Assembly (NCBI GenBank): GCA_034231615.1
Contig: CM067309.1
Location: 31,046,798-31,110,797, forward strand
Direction: 5' to 3'
From: Meghimatium bilineatum
Taxonomy: Eukaryota; Mollusca; Gastropoda; Stylommatophora; Philomycidae
Length of the DNA: 64,000 nucleotides
Positions 56,601 to 58,895 of the stretch are shown here, one piece after another; within the stretch, counting starts at the first letter, position 1, and each line of letters starts with the position of its first letter. A program made the position numbers and the translations under genes. The notes below the pieces were generated by a model that ran no database searches, had not been told where the DNA came from, and saw nothing but the letters and a program-made list of their open reading frames with translations.

Positions 56601-58895
56601 ACTAACGCACACATGTGTTTCTTGGAGGTAACACAATACGGCACACATTTTTTGTTTAGAAGTAACACAATAACACACACGTGTTGCTTGGAAGTAACAC
56701 AATAACACACACGTGTTGCTTGGAAGTAACACAACAATGCACACATGTGTTGCTTTGAAGTAACACAATAAGTCATATACCTGTTAAGTGGAACCAAAAG
56801 TTGAGAAAAGAATAACAACAACATGATCTGCCATGCATGTTGTAAGAAGCGATTAAGTACGTAATACGGCATGAGTTGCATCATTTACATCATTTTTGCA
56901 ATATCTGAGCCTGTCGGCCGGACACATCCAACTTTTAGCAACTATGGGACAGCACACGGCACCCACAATCTTTAGTCTTCTCTTATATGGGAGGTCACAG
57001 TTTTGTCATTTTTTTAACCCTTTGGATGCAGGCACCACACGGGAGTCGCATTCACCGTGTAGTCACTATCTATGGTGCTATCTCTTCATGCATATAGTCC
57101 CTATCTGTCCGAACAGTGCTAGTTTTCGTCTTTTCACTATTGAAAGCAATGGCTCCTGAACACCTGCATACATCTCTACTTTATTTCTTACGTACACATT
57201 TGTCTTATGTTCCCTATAGGAAATTCGTAGAATTCGTCTGTAGCATTTGTACTCCAAAGCCTGTAATCTTCTCTCCATGTCCGCAGTGAGTGTCCAACTC
57301 TCACAGCCATACAGCACAACAGAAAGCACCAGCGACTTATATATAAATATTGACCGACGAAAACAAGACAATAATAGAAAAAAAACAAATTAACAATGAA
57401 GTCCTAATTAATTCTGTACAGAGGTCTTATAGTACCGTGAAGGTCACGGGACAGGCCTAAAGGATCCCGAGAAGCACGGTCACACACAATAATAGCCATA
57501 ATGTGAGATACTTACCGTTTGATTACTAATCTGTACTAGGAAGAACTTAGGGGCATTATTGTACAAAAACAACATAGTTTAATTGACAGATATGCGAAAA
57601 ACTCACATACTACAATCATTCCTTTTATTATATGGGAAAATCTCATATACTACAATAATTCCTTTTATTATATGGGAAAAACTCACACACTACAATCATT
57701 CCTTTTATTATATGGGAAAAACTCACACACTACAATCATTCCTTTTATTATATGGGAAAAACTCACACACTACAATCATTCATTTTATTATATGGGAAAA
57801 ACTCACACACTACAATCATTCCTTTTATTATATGGGGGAAAACTCACACACTACAATCATTCCTTTTATTATATGGGGGAAAACTCACACACTACAATCA
57901 TTCCTTTTATTATATGGGGGAAAACTCACACACTACAATCATTCCTTTTATTATATGGGGGAAAACTCACACACTACAATCATTCCTTTTATTATATGGG
58001 GAAAAACTCACACACTACAATCATTCCTTTTATTATATGGGGGAAAACTCACACACTACAATCATTCCTTTTATTATATGGGGGAAAACACACACTACAA
58101 CCATTCCTTTTATTATAGGGGGGAAAACTCACATACTACAATCATTCCTTTTATTATATGGGGGACAACTCACATACTACAATCATTCCTTTTATTATAT
58201 GGGGGAAAACTCACATACTACAATCATTCCTTTTATTATATGGGGGAAAAACTCACATACTACAATCATTCCTTTTATTATATGGGGGAAAACTCACATA
58301 CTACAATCATTCCTTTTATTATATGGGGGAAAACTCACACACTGCAATCATTCCTTTTATTATATGGGGAAAAACTCACACACTGCAATCATTCCTTTTA
58401 TTATATGGGGGAAAACTCACACACTACAATCATTCCTTTTATTATATGGGGGAAAACTCACACACTACAATCATTCCTTTTATTATATGGGGGAAAACTC
58501 ACATACTACAATCATTCCTTTTATTATATGGGGGAAAACTCACATACTACAATCATTCCTTTTATTATATGGGGGAAAACTCACATACTACAATCATTCC
58601 TTTTATTATATGTGGGAAAAAGTCACATACTACAATCATTCCTTTTATTATATGGGGGGAAAAAGCAAATGCTTTTGTAATAATATGAAAAGACTTACCA
58701 AAGGACGAGCTGGTGGTACCAGGGTGGCAGCACTCAGTCCCCCGTAGGTATGCTGATGCATATGGTTATGAAGATGTTGATGCTGATGTTGATGTGTTTC
58801 GTTTCGGACAAAGGGGGAAGGAGAGAGACCTATGGCACTGGAGTCACGGTGGGCCAGAAGTCGATTATTGAGATCCTGGTGTAGAAAATCTTGAC
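10540..58895 (-). CDS. AUTS2: AUTS2/FBRSL1/FBRS-family gene, 3' part (8 confident exons)
   Basis: Joined minus-strand exons 58895-58699, 54494-54447, 52794-52696, 23936-23702, 20100-20032, 16652-16578, 14317-14140 and 11644-10540 give about 2.0 kb of coding sequence ending in a stop at 10540-10542. All junctions have AG acceptors and GT donors, and phases agree throughout (1 into the first exon, then 0,0,0,1,1,1,2). Blocks matching vertebrate AUTS2 occur in order: His-X repeat, [52 protein letters not shown], and a terminal KMKEERRDDE segment. In vertebrates AUTS2 is a nuclear regulator that joins PCGF3/5-type PRC1 and recruits CK2 and p300 to activate neuronal genes; fly tay is the relative. 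The role here is inferred from homology. The N-terminal part lies outside the window. A block equivalent to the vertebrate stretch between QPK and KPGKWC was not securely found; a candidate is at 41968-42111. Confidence 0.93.
11917..12044. repeat. 44-bp tandem repeat, 3 copies
   Basis: The unit contains ATATACCTCACACAATTGAA and CCAATCATTGATATT, in the last AUTS2 intron. Confidence 0.9.
12045..12687 (+). mobile_element. LINE copy A, RT domain (part 1), interrupted by LINE B
   Basis: Encodes NNLRYADDTVLIAGSEQELQ, with the RT catalytic YADD, followed by a palm/thumb region (ITINDAKLNQADIKYLGTIL). Stop codons follow. It breaks off at 12687 and resumes at 13238. It lies opposite to AUTS2, in its last intron. 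Confidence 0.9.
12688..13223 (+). mobile_element. LINE copy B, nested in LINE A
   Basis: A 5'-truncated RT C-terminal region: YIYSILMYGSETWTLN, VYRRIGRTSWKEK, IKYFGHIKRHD, GRQRYTWESNITRWTGYSLA, RDRRCWRYVAANL. It ends GGCACTTGATGA. The 14-bp target-site duplication TGATAACAAAAGTA lies at 12674-12687 and 13224-13237. Confidence 0.92.
13238..13428 (+). mobile_element. LINE copy A, C-terminal part (part 2)
   Basis: Continues LINE A in the same logical frame after removing B: KLEHLVTTLKIKWRRDRGRQ, then ITRDRELWRGMIA. The junction peptide GHVITKVKLEHL spans the insertion point. Confidence 0.88.
13575..14127. repeat. 20-bp minisatellite, inverted partner of 19845-19990
   Basis: Units CTCAGACTAACATCTCACAT, regular in the right half and degenerate in the left. 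The reverse complement of the 19.85-19.99-kb array. Its right end lies within 15 bp of the donor of AUTS2 exon 14140-14317. Confidence 0.95.
14140..14317 (-). CDS. AUTS2: AUTS2 exon with [10 protein letters not shown] block
   Basis: A 178-nt exon: acceptor TATGTCTGCAG, donor GTGATT. It enters in phase 1 and leaves in phase 2. The peptide GSMFSSVRDMIAPGLASGL is followed by [20 protein letters not shown], matching vertebrate [20 protein letters not shown]. An Arg/Glu-rich stretch (EKEREREMRKEEDRE) continues into the last exon. Upstream of the acceptor is a (TTG)n tract on the sense strand; a 20-bp minisatellite begins within 15 bp of the donor. Confidence 0.94.
14548..14747. repeat. 39-bp minisatellite, 5 identical copies
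   Basis: The unit contains ATGACAGAGTATTTTCATAA and GTTCAGTTTGTTTCAGCAA. No differences seen between copies, so it is young. Confidence 0.96.
14815..15180 (-). mobile_element. Diverged long SINE-A-type copy
   Basis: Minus-strand copy: CTTCTTCTTC tail complement at 14820, then ATAGTCTGGAGAATGGAG, GACTTCAATATGGCTTCTGG and GGTTACTTTGACCATCTATG. The last blocks recur at 59870-59915. Confidence 0.55.
15355..15640. repeat. Degenerate short-unit minisatellite
   Basis: Irregular iterations of AAATGTGACAAGATAT and variants. Confidence 0.8.
15727..15925. repeat. 24-bp minisatellite, 8 copies
   Basis: Unit TGTGTGACATCAGATCCCCA plus TCAT; nearly perfect. Confidence 0.96.
16009..16078. repeat. Inverted-repeat arm, downstream of AUTS2 exon 16578-16652
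   Basis: Contains CAGCTCATGATAGTGCTGTC and TTATGATAACTATAACA; about 62 of 70 positions match the reverse complement of 16671-16740. Confidence 0.9.
16071..16130. repeat. CATA/TA microsatellite
   Basis: (CATA)n followed by (TA)n. Confidence 0.95.
16368..16540 (-). mobile_element. SINE-A copy
   Basis: On the minus strand: ATGTGTCGGGCCATTGGCAC, AATAAAACGCCGACACAGCG, CATTTCCATTCTCTTGAC, AGGACCATGGTCCTGCTACA, AGAGAGATCC, GAGTTTGAGAATGAACG and (AAG)n. Same sense as AUTS2, just past its exon donor. It could be read by retroviral-style polyadenylation only by chance; no gene implied. Confidence 0.88.
16578..16652 (-). CDS. AUTS2: AUTS2 75-nt linker exon inside an inverted repeat
   Basis: Acceptor CTTCCTTTAG, donor GTAAGG; phase 1-1. 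It encodes MTPFQRPSPYPLPSLLNPLG then FSGL, matching vertebrate EPFNRPSTFTGLAAVGG. Skipping would preserve frame. The flanking introns carry a 70-bp inverted repeat (16009-16078 and 16671-16740), and a sense-oriented SINE lies just past the donor. Confidence 0.9.
16671..16740. repeat. Inverted-repeat arm, upstream of AUTS2 exon 16578-16652
   Basis: Partner of 16009-16078. The arm starts about 19 bp upstream of the exon's acceptor, so it overlaps the likely branch-point region. Confidence 0.9.
16915..17152. repeat. 34-bp minisatellite, 7 copies
   Basis: The unit contains CTTCATATGAATTGGCAGTC and ACTTGGCAAATAAT. Confidence 0.95.
17160..19170. repeat. About 37-bp minisatellite with embedded (AC)n, about 54 copies
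   Basis: The unit is GTCTGATGTGTCAATAATCT, AACTA, then (CA)4-7 and AAA. Unit length varies by CA slippage. In AUTS2 sense this gives a (UG)n tract every 37 nt. Confidence 0.97.
19345..19835. repeat. 40-41-bp minisatellite, about 12 copies
   Basis: The unit contains TTGACAGGCAGAATTGAGTT and CCTGCGGCAACATTTTTGGG. Confidence 0.95.
19845..19990. repeat. 20-bp minisatellite, inverse of 13575-14127
   Basis: Units GTCTGAGATGTGAGGTGTTA; the reverse complement matches the 13.6-14.1-kb units except for one C/T position. Confidence 0.93.
20032..20100 (-). CDS. AUTS2: AUTS2 69-nt linker exon
   Basis: Acceptor GTGTTTCAG, donor GTAAGG; phase 1-1, so skipping is frame-neutral. It encodes ARSLPDVVSHSGSSYLSSTA then HL, corresponding to vertebrate HHSNFLNPAAHLEPF. 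The split Val and Gly codons join correctly to both neighbouring exons. Minisatellites lie about 40 bp past the donor (19845-19990) and about 60 bp before the acceptor (20163-21150). Confidence 0.88.
20163..21150. repeat. 48-bp minisatellite, about 20 copies
   Basis: The unit contains CCTTCACTCTCCTTGTAATA, TACACTAATATCTGACTGTA and ACAACATT. Open minus-strand frames (16 aa per unit) are an artefact of the unit length. Confidence 0.97.
21151..21521. other. No recognisable gene
   Basis: Unique AUTS2 intron sequence. 21224-21440 is open on both strands for 60-70 codons without family features. Confidence 0.4.
21522..22215. repeat. 28-bp minisatellite, about 24 copies
   Basis: The unit contains GCTGCTAAAGATATGGGTAA and GTCAAGTC. 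The right third is degenerate (GCTGCTGAAGATATGGGTAG). Confidence 0.95.
22341..22940 (+). mobile_element. GATA-tailed LINE fragment with nested insertion
   Basis: Degenerate RT C-terminal region homologous to 1440-1885, ending CTACCCCTGACGCCGCAAGG and a GATAGATA tail. Interrupted at 22598-22724. Confidence 0.82.
22598..22724 (+). mobile_element. Small LINE 3' end nested in a LINE
   Basis: Flanked by CCAGACTAC at 22589-22597 and 22725-22733 (target-site duplication). It encodes a typical LINE terminus, MKRETWKSMTYVL, and ends AAAGTAACCAACTAA. About 127 bp, strongly 5'-truncated. Confidence 0.78.
22945..23108 (-). mobile_element. SINE-A copy
   Basis: Minus-strand copy with ATGTGTCGGGCCACTGGCGC, CGACACAACGCATTTCCATT, CTCTGGACTATATCCTGCTG and an AAG tail. 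Confidence 0.88.
23335..23490 (+). mobile_element. SINE-A copy
   Basis: Plus-strand copy: GAAGACAGATGTGTCTGACC, AAAACAGCGACACAACTCAT, GCTACAAGAGAGATCTAGTG. The 3' tail is lost. Confidence 0.8.
23525..23632. repeat. AT-rich tandem repeat, 3 copies
   Basis: Units of about 38 bp containing AAGGATATATATTATATATT and CTAATGTTT. Confidence 0.85.
23702..23936 (-). CDS. AUTS2: AUTS2 exon with [16 protein letters not shown] core
   Basis: A 235-nt exon: acceptor TTGTATCCTAG, donor GTATGT. It enters in phase 0 and leaves in phase 1. It opens [20 protein letters not shown], matching vertebrate [20 protein letters not shown], the most conserved AUTS2 segment in the window. A Ser/Thr-rich linker and a Leu/Pro-rich tail ending ESSLLAS follow. 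The 27-bp minisatellite beginning at the acceptor copies the splice site in every unit. Confidence 0.94.
23932..24775. repeat. 27-bp minisatellite that iterates an AUTS2 3' splice site, about 31 copies
   Basis: On the minus strand the unit reads ACTTTGTGTTCTAGAAACAT and GGTTGTA. The real exon start is TTGTATCCTAG followed by AAACAAGG, so the array includes the acceptor and the first exon bases. All units keep TAGAAA. Variants E/Y (AACAC/ATAC) alternate. Confidence 0.96.
24776..25394. other. No recognisable gene
   Basis: Unique intron sequence. Short (TTGTTGTCTAG) repeats occur around 25275-25325. Confidence 0.5.
25395..26060. repeat. Mixed 27/33-bp minisatellite
   Basis: Units of TGTATGTTAGAACACCCATA followed by AAGACAC (27 bp) or ATGACACTATCAC (33 bp). 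A 6-unit mixed pattern recurs, indicating higher-order duplication. Confidence 0.95.
26285..26425. repeat. About 29-bp minisatellite, 4-5 copies
   Basis: Units GTACAACAACATAATCTACA plus ACTAGCTCT. Confidence 0.88.
26643..27330 (+). mobile_element. AAG-tailed LINE with RNase H, copy 1 (5'-truncated)
   Basis: Open to the stop: FLTDARSVLQALQSGKLTDL, MQWIPSHCGIPGNEKADQLA (RNase H with conserved H and D), LRTGHNRLRSHMY and the zinc-binding-like CTCGQAAQSAKHILQEC. It ends TTTCAAGTGAACGAAAG and (AAG)n. About 30 A residues sit at the 5' junction (26652-26681). The family resembles I/jockey-group LINEs with RNase H. Near-identical copy at 62633-63228. Confidence 0.92.
27585..27870 (-). mobile_element. 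LINE 3' fragment with GAAT-type tail
   Basis: Minus strand reads KRLRRTILRESKTTNIHTIQ and LALNRQNWRDLTFAIC-like terminus (ALNRQNWRDLTFAICA), then a GAATGAATGAAT tail at 27585-27600. Confidence 0.72.
27950..28318 (+). mobile_element. Degenerate LINE C-terminal fragment
   Basis: Frames encode GKRKRGRPKTTLKRTIEK and the terminus SMESYDICHICN then LGVRGK. Several stops. Confidence 0.65.
28340..28680 (-). mobile_element. GATA-tailed LINE fragment
   Basis: Minus-strand homologue of 1530-1885: EYIKRQQIKWFAYIIRLPSD, LHRCSQGRPIGRPLQRW, NTEIKEATHSAIYSAHTRA, then a GATAGATA tail at 28342-28355. It splits an older sequence (CAAAGAACTCTG...ATCATCAGGTGTAAAGTGG) also present intact at 27903-27945. Confidence 0.85.
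28725..29040. repeat. Two short tandem arrays
   Basis: About 45-bp units with GTGATGACACATCTAGAATT and CAAGGAGTCTG (28725-28855, 3 copies), then 19-bp units GAAGACAAGATGTGCCAAT (28960-29035, 4 copies). Confidence 0.85.
29374..29460. repeat. 28-bp tandem repeat, 3 copies
   Basis: Units GTATAACTACAACGATCCCT plus CATGTGGTT. Confidence 0.85.
29505..29565. repeat. Solitary inverted copy of the 25.4-26.0-kb repeat unit
   Basis: GATAGTGTCTTTATGAGTGT followed by TCTAACAT is the reverse complement of the 27/33-bp unit. Confidence 0.85.
29650..29790 (+). mobile_element. SINE-A copy
   Basis: TTGACACAACGCATGCCATT, GTAGGACCATTGTCTTGCTA, CAAGAAAGATCCAGCGGG. Confidence 0.78.
29791..30854. other. No recognisable gene
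   Basis: Unique intron sequence with a GATA/GA tract at 30495-30530. Open frames of 73-91 codons near 29.9-30.2 kb lack family signatures. Confidence 0.5.
30855..31668. repeat. 31-bp minisatellite, about 26 copies
   Basis: The unit contains GGCAGGTGTGAAGTCTACAA and ATAACACAGGT; diverged relative to other arrays, hence older. Confidence 0.96.
31998..32297. repeat. 25-bp minisatellite, about 12 copies
   Basis: Unit GGATACACTCACATCACAAT plus TATAT. All three plus frames are open only because of the repeat. Confidence 0.96.
32470..32600. mobile_element. MITE-like element, copy 1
   Basis: Contains TATTGGCTAATGGGAAAATA, GCCTTCTAAAATGACACATT and GTATAATCATGGTGACCAAT, shared in reverse orientation with the element at 47600-48040. 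Confidence 0.65.
32601..32959. other. No recognisable gene
   Basis: AT-rich intron spacer; nothing seen on either strand. Confidence 0.4.
32960..33315. repeat. About 41-bp minisatellite, 8-9 copies
   Basis: The unit contains CAGCAACCTGGAATCCTCCA and CTCACACAAAAATATCACA. Confidence 0.94.
33465..33645. repeat. 37-bp minisatellite, about 5 copies
   Basis: The unit contains GTGGACACTATACTCACAGC and CAGAAATTGTCTGAAAT. Confidence 0.9.
33646..34339. other. No recognisable gene
   Basis: Unique AUTS2 intron sequence; an 89-codon minus frame (33716-33985) lacks recognisable features. Confidence 0.45.
34340..34570. repeat. 25-bp minisatellite, about 9 degenerate copies
   Basis: Units CTGTCCCAGCTGTTCTCTAG plus ATATG. 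Confidence 0.9.
34571..35459. other. No recognisable gene
   Basis: Unique sequence. CTCATTTCCATATGCCGCAG is duplicated in tandem at about 34797-34837. 34570-34760 has a faint resemblance to the SINE-A distal region (TCTTCTACTC, GGGGTAGTCCCCAT). Confidence 0.4.
35460..35915. repeat. (TG)n-containing minisatellite, about 12 copies
   Basis: Units of TTCTCTCTGTCTCTATCACA, GTCTG and variable (TG)n with some (TA) interruptions. Confidence 0.95.
36005..36611 (-). mobile_element. TGATGA-tailed LINE C-terminal region
   Basis: Minus strand encodes MKNRLCNMTLSLDVRKRGLQ, ITPILTYGCESWTINK, then after frameshifts NIVTTGKIEGNRDRGRQREK and GMAHDDD. Same family as LINE A and the 43.5- and 56.3-kb fragments. 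Confidence 0.85.
36640..37205 (-). mobile_element. LINE fragment with RNase H (different family)
   Basis: Minus strand: MRMEIEGVTAARNWFKTDTS, HWIILTDSHSMLRKIE, then a frame change to WSCWVRGNERADLLAGNAAI. Dead copy. Confidence 0.82.
37207..37320 (-). mobile_element. tRNA-derived SINE-B head
   Basis: Minus strand has TTAGCGCGTCTGTGACGGCT, AAGGTACCGAGTTCGATCCC (B-box-like GTTCGATCC), then AGCAGTGGCAAACTACTGAA and CGTATTTATATT. Shared blocks at 40315-40440 and 47445-47560. Confidence 0.72.
37375..37784 (-). mobile_element. Degenerate LINE fragment adjoining the 16-bp array
   Basis: Minus strand resembles the 60.4-60.9-kb fragment (shared TTATTTCTTTCCTGATA and TCTTCTGGTGACATT) and encodes NIITEEGKLEKEIEIGCQKA. 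Stops throughout. Confidence 0.7.
37785..39880. repeat. 16-bp satellite-like array, 130 copies in perfect register
   Basis: Unit TTAGCATGCTGTATTG or TTAGCATGTTGTATTG. From 37801 to 39880 is 2080 bp, exactly 130 units with no indel. Blocks: 22 C-type, 4 T-type, 18 C, 4 T, 16 C, then mostly T-type with mixed patches. Only a handful of other substitutions (e.g. 38812, 39057, 39135). Confidence 0.98.
39881..40314. other. No recognisable gene
   Basis: Unique intron sequence. A 68-codon plus frame at 39930 shows no signature. Confidence 0.4.
40315..40440 (-). mobile_element. SINE-B body fragment
   Basis: Minus strand: GCAATGGCAAACTACTGTAC, GTATTTATATTTCCTAG, AAAATCACCACAGCCAAAAA. The last block recurs at about 36640-36680. 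Confidence 0.65.
40560..40785. repeat. 73-bp tandem repeat, 3 copies
   Basis: The unit contains AAAACGATATGGGATTGTGG, TAAACAGCTGGGGTAGAGG and GATATCTATACGAAATATGG. Confidence 0.93.
41005..41415. repeat. 34-bp minisatellite, about 12 copies
   Basis: The unit contains CAGTCACATAATGAGGTTGT and GTACACGAAGCCCC. Confidence 0.95.
41495..41925 (-). mobile_element. LINE RT C-terminal fragment
   Basis: Minus strand: GCYIEPILLYGSKVWTVKKS, then SRFLWHVMRKVKLESPERL. It lies just downstream of the candidate exon at 41968. Confidence 0.8.
41968..42111 (-). CDS. Candidate AUTS2 exon or exonised transposon sequence
   Basis: A 144-nt open segment with acceptor TATATCTAG and donor GTTAGT, phase 0-0, which is the phase needed between the 52.7-kb and 23.9-kb exons. 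It would encode 48 residues ending AVPHPGLPPPQK, directly before KQGRWC of the next exon. It sits where vertebrates have a segment containing VPHTLLQK, but similarity is weak. The acceptor lies at the edge of a fold-back MITE (42111-42405), and the segment is open in several frames, so it may be transposon-derived. Treat as unproven. Confidence 0.22.
42111..42405. mobile_element. Fold-back MITE with about 100-bp inverted arms
   Basis: Left arm from TCTAGATATAATGATATGC through GATGTCACGCCAAATGTTGG and TTGTAAACA; right arm is its diverged inverse (TTTACAACCAATCTTTGGCG, TGACGTCGC ... TATCTAGA). The loop is about 100 bp with no ORF. Confidence 0.8.
42640..42800. repeat. 48-bp tandem repeat, about 3 copies
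   Basis: The unit contains AATACAGTGTCGTGCTCTGA and ATAATATACACAAATGATCA. Confidence 0.93.
42801..43485. other. No recognisable gene
   Basis: Unique AT-rich intron sequence; nothing supported. Confidence 0.45.
43490..43740 (+). mobile_element. TGATGA-tailed LINE 3' fragment
   Basis: Frames encode LSRKLQYFGHIQRHDSHN, RQRENILDFLTTWHGRETTT and GDRELRRAIIAYDSRYGT, then the tail TGATGATGATGACG. The 3' flank (ATAATCCACCATGGAATA) is shared with 56.5 kb. Confidence 0.88.
43765..44045. repeat. 34-bp minisatellite at LINE 3' end, about 8 copies
   Basis: Units of CACACATGTGTTGCTTGGAG plus GTAACACAATATTG; ACACATGTGT is palindromic. The same array follows the LINE at 56330. Confidence 0.95.
44060..45220. 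repeat. 33-37-bp minisatellite, about 34 copies
   Basis: Units of TCTGTATTAGACAAAGGTAA plus TCTGTATTTTATC or TCTGTATGTATTTTC. The two variants are segregated: TTTTATC to the left, GTATTTTC with ACACAGG to the right. Confidence 0.96.
45221..45884. other. No recognisable gene
   Basis: Unique AT-rich intron sequence; a 76-codon frame near 45.7-45.9 kb runs into the SINE. Confidence 0.45.
45885..46290 (+). mobile_element. SINE-A copy with internally amplified segment
   Basis: SINE-A start CATATCGGGCCATATGCACA at about 45888. The SINE segment GTAGGACCATTTCCCTGCTA plus CAAGAGAAAT is then repeated about nine times (33-bp unit) to 46270. Confidence 0.83.
46470..46610. repeat. 21-bp minisatellite, about 6 copies
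   Basis: Unit AGAGCTCCGAGTAGTGTTTC plus C. Confidence 0.92.
46611..46959. other. No recognisable gene
   Basis: Unique sequence; short frames on both strands without family features. Confidence 0.4.
46960..47150 (+). mobile_element. LINE RT C-terminal fragment
   Basis: RKLQYFAHLKRHDGIERMIL followed by KDRVPSERRM; near-identical peptide at 50085-50200. Confidence 0.78.
47186..47262. repeat. Dispersed repeat D, copy 1
   Basis: AATTAATTTTGTGCAGAGGT, CTTCGAAATTACACGTTCAT and CGTACATACGCCGACCAATG recur at 48505-48650; the first block also at 57400-57430. Confidence 0.8.
47445..47560 (+). mobile_element. SINE-B copy
   Basis: AAGGTACCACGTTCAAACCG (B-box-like), then CGTTCAGAGAGCAATGGCAA and CGTATTTATATTGTCTAGA. 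Confidence 0.68.
47600..48040. mobile_element. MITE-like element, copy 2, interrupted by a SINE
   Basis: Contains AAAGTATAATCATAG, AAGTGACCAATGAAAATG, CATTTTAGAAGGCAG and TTAGCCATTAGGTGTTATAC, the reverse of the 32.5-kb copy. Split at 47668-47939. Confidence 0.65.
47668..47939 (+). mobile_element. tRNA-derived SINE-C with target-site duplication
   Basis: Head GGGGACTGCGTAGCGCAGTG plus GTTAGCGC is a tRNA/A-box-like start; a B-box-like GGTTCGCATACG follows. Body: AATGGGGTACCGGATTAATC, CAGGAAGCAACGACTGCG; ends TTACATTTACTTTT. Flanked by TATAATCATAGT (47656-47667) and TATAATCAAAGT (47940-47951). Confidence 0.82.
48339..48516. mobile_element. Fold-back element, about 80-bp arms
   Basis: Left arm AATTAATTAGAACTTCATTC, GTTTTTGATTATTGTCGT, ATACTTGAAGTCG; right arm is its inverse with about 12% mismatch. 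The loop is about 17 nt. Confidence 0.85.
48505..48650. repeat. Dispersed repeat D, copy 2, with local tandem expansion
   Basis: Begins CAATTAATTTTGTGCAGAGG; its 3' block CGTACATACGCCGACCAATG plus TTTATTTTA is repeated three to four times. Confidence 0.85.
48651..49776. other. No recognisable gene
   Basis: Unique sequence with GA-rich tract 49160-49195 and a short tandem of TTTCCAAAGTTCACTG near 48800-48845. Confidence 0.45.
49777..49934. repeat. Tandem repeat ending in a near-perfect palindrome
   Basis: Three direct units of ATATCACTGACTCTCTCTTA plus CACTGAAACACTACC are followed by one inverted unit. Arms 49845-49890 and 49891-49934 meet at (AT)n and differ only by a TC indel. Confidence 0.93.
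49960..50410. repeat. Inverted-repeat-bounded segment with duplicated right end
   Basis: Left end CATTAGAGATTACGCTGATA plus AGAGAACTTGTGAC is the inverse of GTCACAAGTTCTCTTATTAG plus CGTAATCTCTAATG at 50375-50408 (one mismatch); the right end is itself duplicated as 60-bp units. Confidence 0.85.
50010..50230 (+). mobile_element. LINE RT C-terminal fragment
   Basis: Encodes ELQYFGHVKRHDGIEKLILE and DRVPGERRRGPRKR; same family as 46960-47150. Confidence 0.8.
50425..50700 (-). mobile_element. Long SINE-A copy
   Basis: Plus-strand reading: GCGTTCGTTCTTAAACTCCT, GAATGGAATTCATTGTGTCA, GACCGGACACATCCG, CTATGGGATGGGGCAGCCAA, CTATTCTTTACTCCCCTTTC. Distal blocks are shared with 59880-60010. Confidence 0.75.
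50740..52522. repeat. 29-bp minisatellite, about 61 copies
   Basis: Unit CACAAGACTGAAGCGATGGT plus CCACATCAA, with CACACATCA(A/C)C variants in domains and short ACTTCAACACAACACTGAG deletion units recurring in blocks. The segment AACGGTGTGGGACATCAGCA appears at three places, including both ends. Confidence 0.97.
52696..52794 (-). CDS. AUTS2: AUTS2 exon with SLQGAFQPK block
   Basis: A 99-nt exon, phase 0-0, acceptor TGACAG, donor GTTAGT. It encodes 33 residues from IVPNYSAAFSSLLPPGPSG to [20 protein letters not shown] is near-identical to vertebrate AUTS2. The GATA tail of a same-strand LINE lies about 70 bp upstream of the acceptor (52862 on). The next confident exon downstream is about 28.8 kb away. 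Confidence 0.93.
52862..53540 (-). mobile_element. GATA-tailed LINE RT C-terminal region
   Basis: Minus strand: NIFKYLGVTFSSDDKMDTEI, IFIPTLCYQCQTW, SLTTKHKRQLVTTEMKCLRK, then GRPRVRxID and the complement of (CTAT)n. Same strand as AUTS2, tail facing exon 52696-52794. Confidence 0.88.
53541..53720 (-). mobile_element. LINE 3' fragment
   Basis: Minus strand reads LKAELTATWDEDARRQ, SLAAAGQLAQDRGVFRKFIR; TGATGATGA tail next to the previous LINE. Confidence 0.6.
53721..54446. other. No recognisable gene
   Basis: Unique AUTS2 intron sequence between exons at 54.4 and 52.8 kb. Confidence 0.5.
54447..54494 (-). CDS. AUTS2: AUTS2 microexon-like 48-nt exon
   Basis: Acceptor TTGTTACAG, donor GTAAGT; 16 codons, phase 0-0, encoding [16 protein letters not shown]. 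It aligns with vertebrate AUTS2 FDKYPTKVDPFYRHS, which follows the HX repeat. Skipping it would keep the frame. Flanks are non-repetitive. Confidence 0.92.
54495..55829. other. Intron spacer with AC/GC/AT microsatellite
   Basis: (AC)n(GC)n(AT)n at 54569-54608 and two C-runs (54650, 55205). No coding signal. Confidence 0.5.
55830..56135. repeat. 31-bp minisatellite, about 10 copies
   Basis: Unit TGGATTATCACTTGAGTAGC plus AAGCTCTAAAC. Confidence 0.95.
56330..56530 (+). mobile_element. TGATGA-tailed LINE 3' fragment
   Basis: NVTTGKIEGNRDRGQQREKI, NWHGRETATILLHNA and AMIAYDSRHGT, then TGATGATCTGATATAATCCA; paralogue of 43490-43740. Confidence 0.88.
56555..56770. repeat. 34-bp minisatellite at LINE 3' end, about 6 copies
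   Basis: Units ACACGTGTTGCTTGGAAGTA plus ACACAATAACACAC; same family as 43765-44045. Confidence 0.93.
56885..57060 (-). mobile_element. Diverged long SINE-A-type copy
   Basis: Plus-strand reading: GCAATATCTGAGCCTGTCGG, CCGGACACATCCAACTTTTA, CTTTAGTCTTCTC, AGGCACCACACGGGAGTCGC. Confidence 0.62.
57075..57400 (-). mobile_element. LINE RT C-terminal fragment
   Basis: Minus strand: FIYKSLVLSVVLYGCESWTL, TADMERRLQALEYKCYRRIL, RISYREHKTNVYVRN. Mostly open, so younger than most copies here. Confidence 0.87.
57585..58668. repeat. 40-bp minisatellite, about 27 copies
   Basis: The unit contains ACTCACACACTACAATCATT and CCTTTTATTATATGGGGGAA. It begins about 30 bp past the donor of the HX-repeat exon. 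Long open frames in three phases are artefacts. Confidence 0.97.
58699..58895 (-). CDS. AUTS2: AUTS2 exon with His-X repeat
   Basis: A 197-nt exon: acceptor TCTATCGCAG, donor GTAAGT (58693-58698). It enters with 2 nt of a split codon and leaves in phase 0. The peptide begins QDFLHQDLNNRLLAHRD (vertebrate FLRQELNTRFLASQD) and continues to the run HQHQHQHLHNHMHQHTYGG, the HX repeat implicated in p300 binding in AUTS2, ending VPPARPL. A 57-bp minisatellite abuts the acceptor and a 40-bp minisatellite begins about 30 bp past the donor. Confidence 0.93.

Noticed and set aside
57583..58747. Open frames of 331-365 codons in three plus frames
   Set aside because: They shift through a 40/41-bp minisatellite; simultaneous openness in three phases indicates a lack of stops in the unit, not coding.
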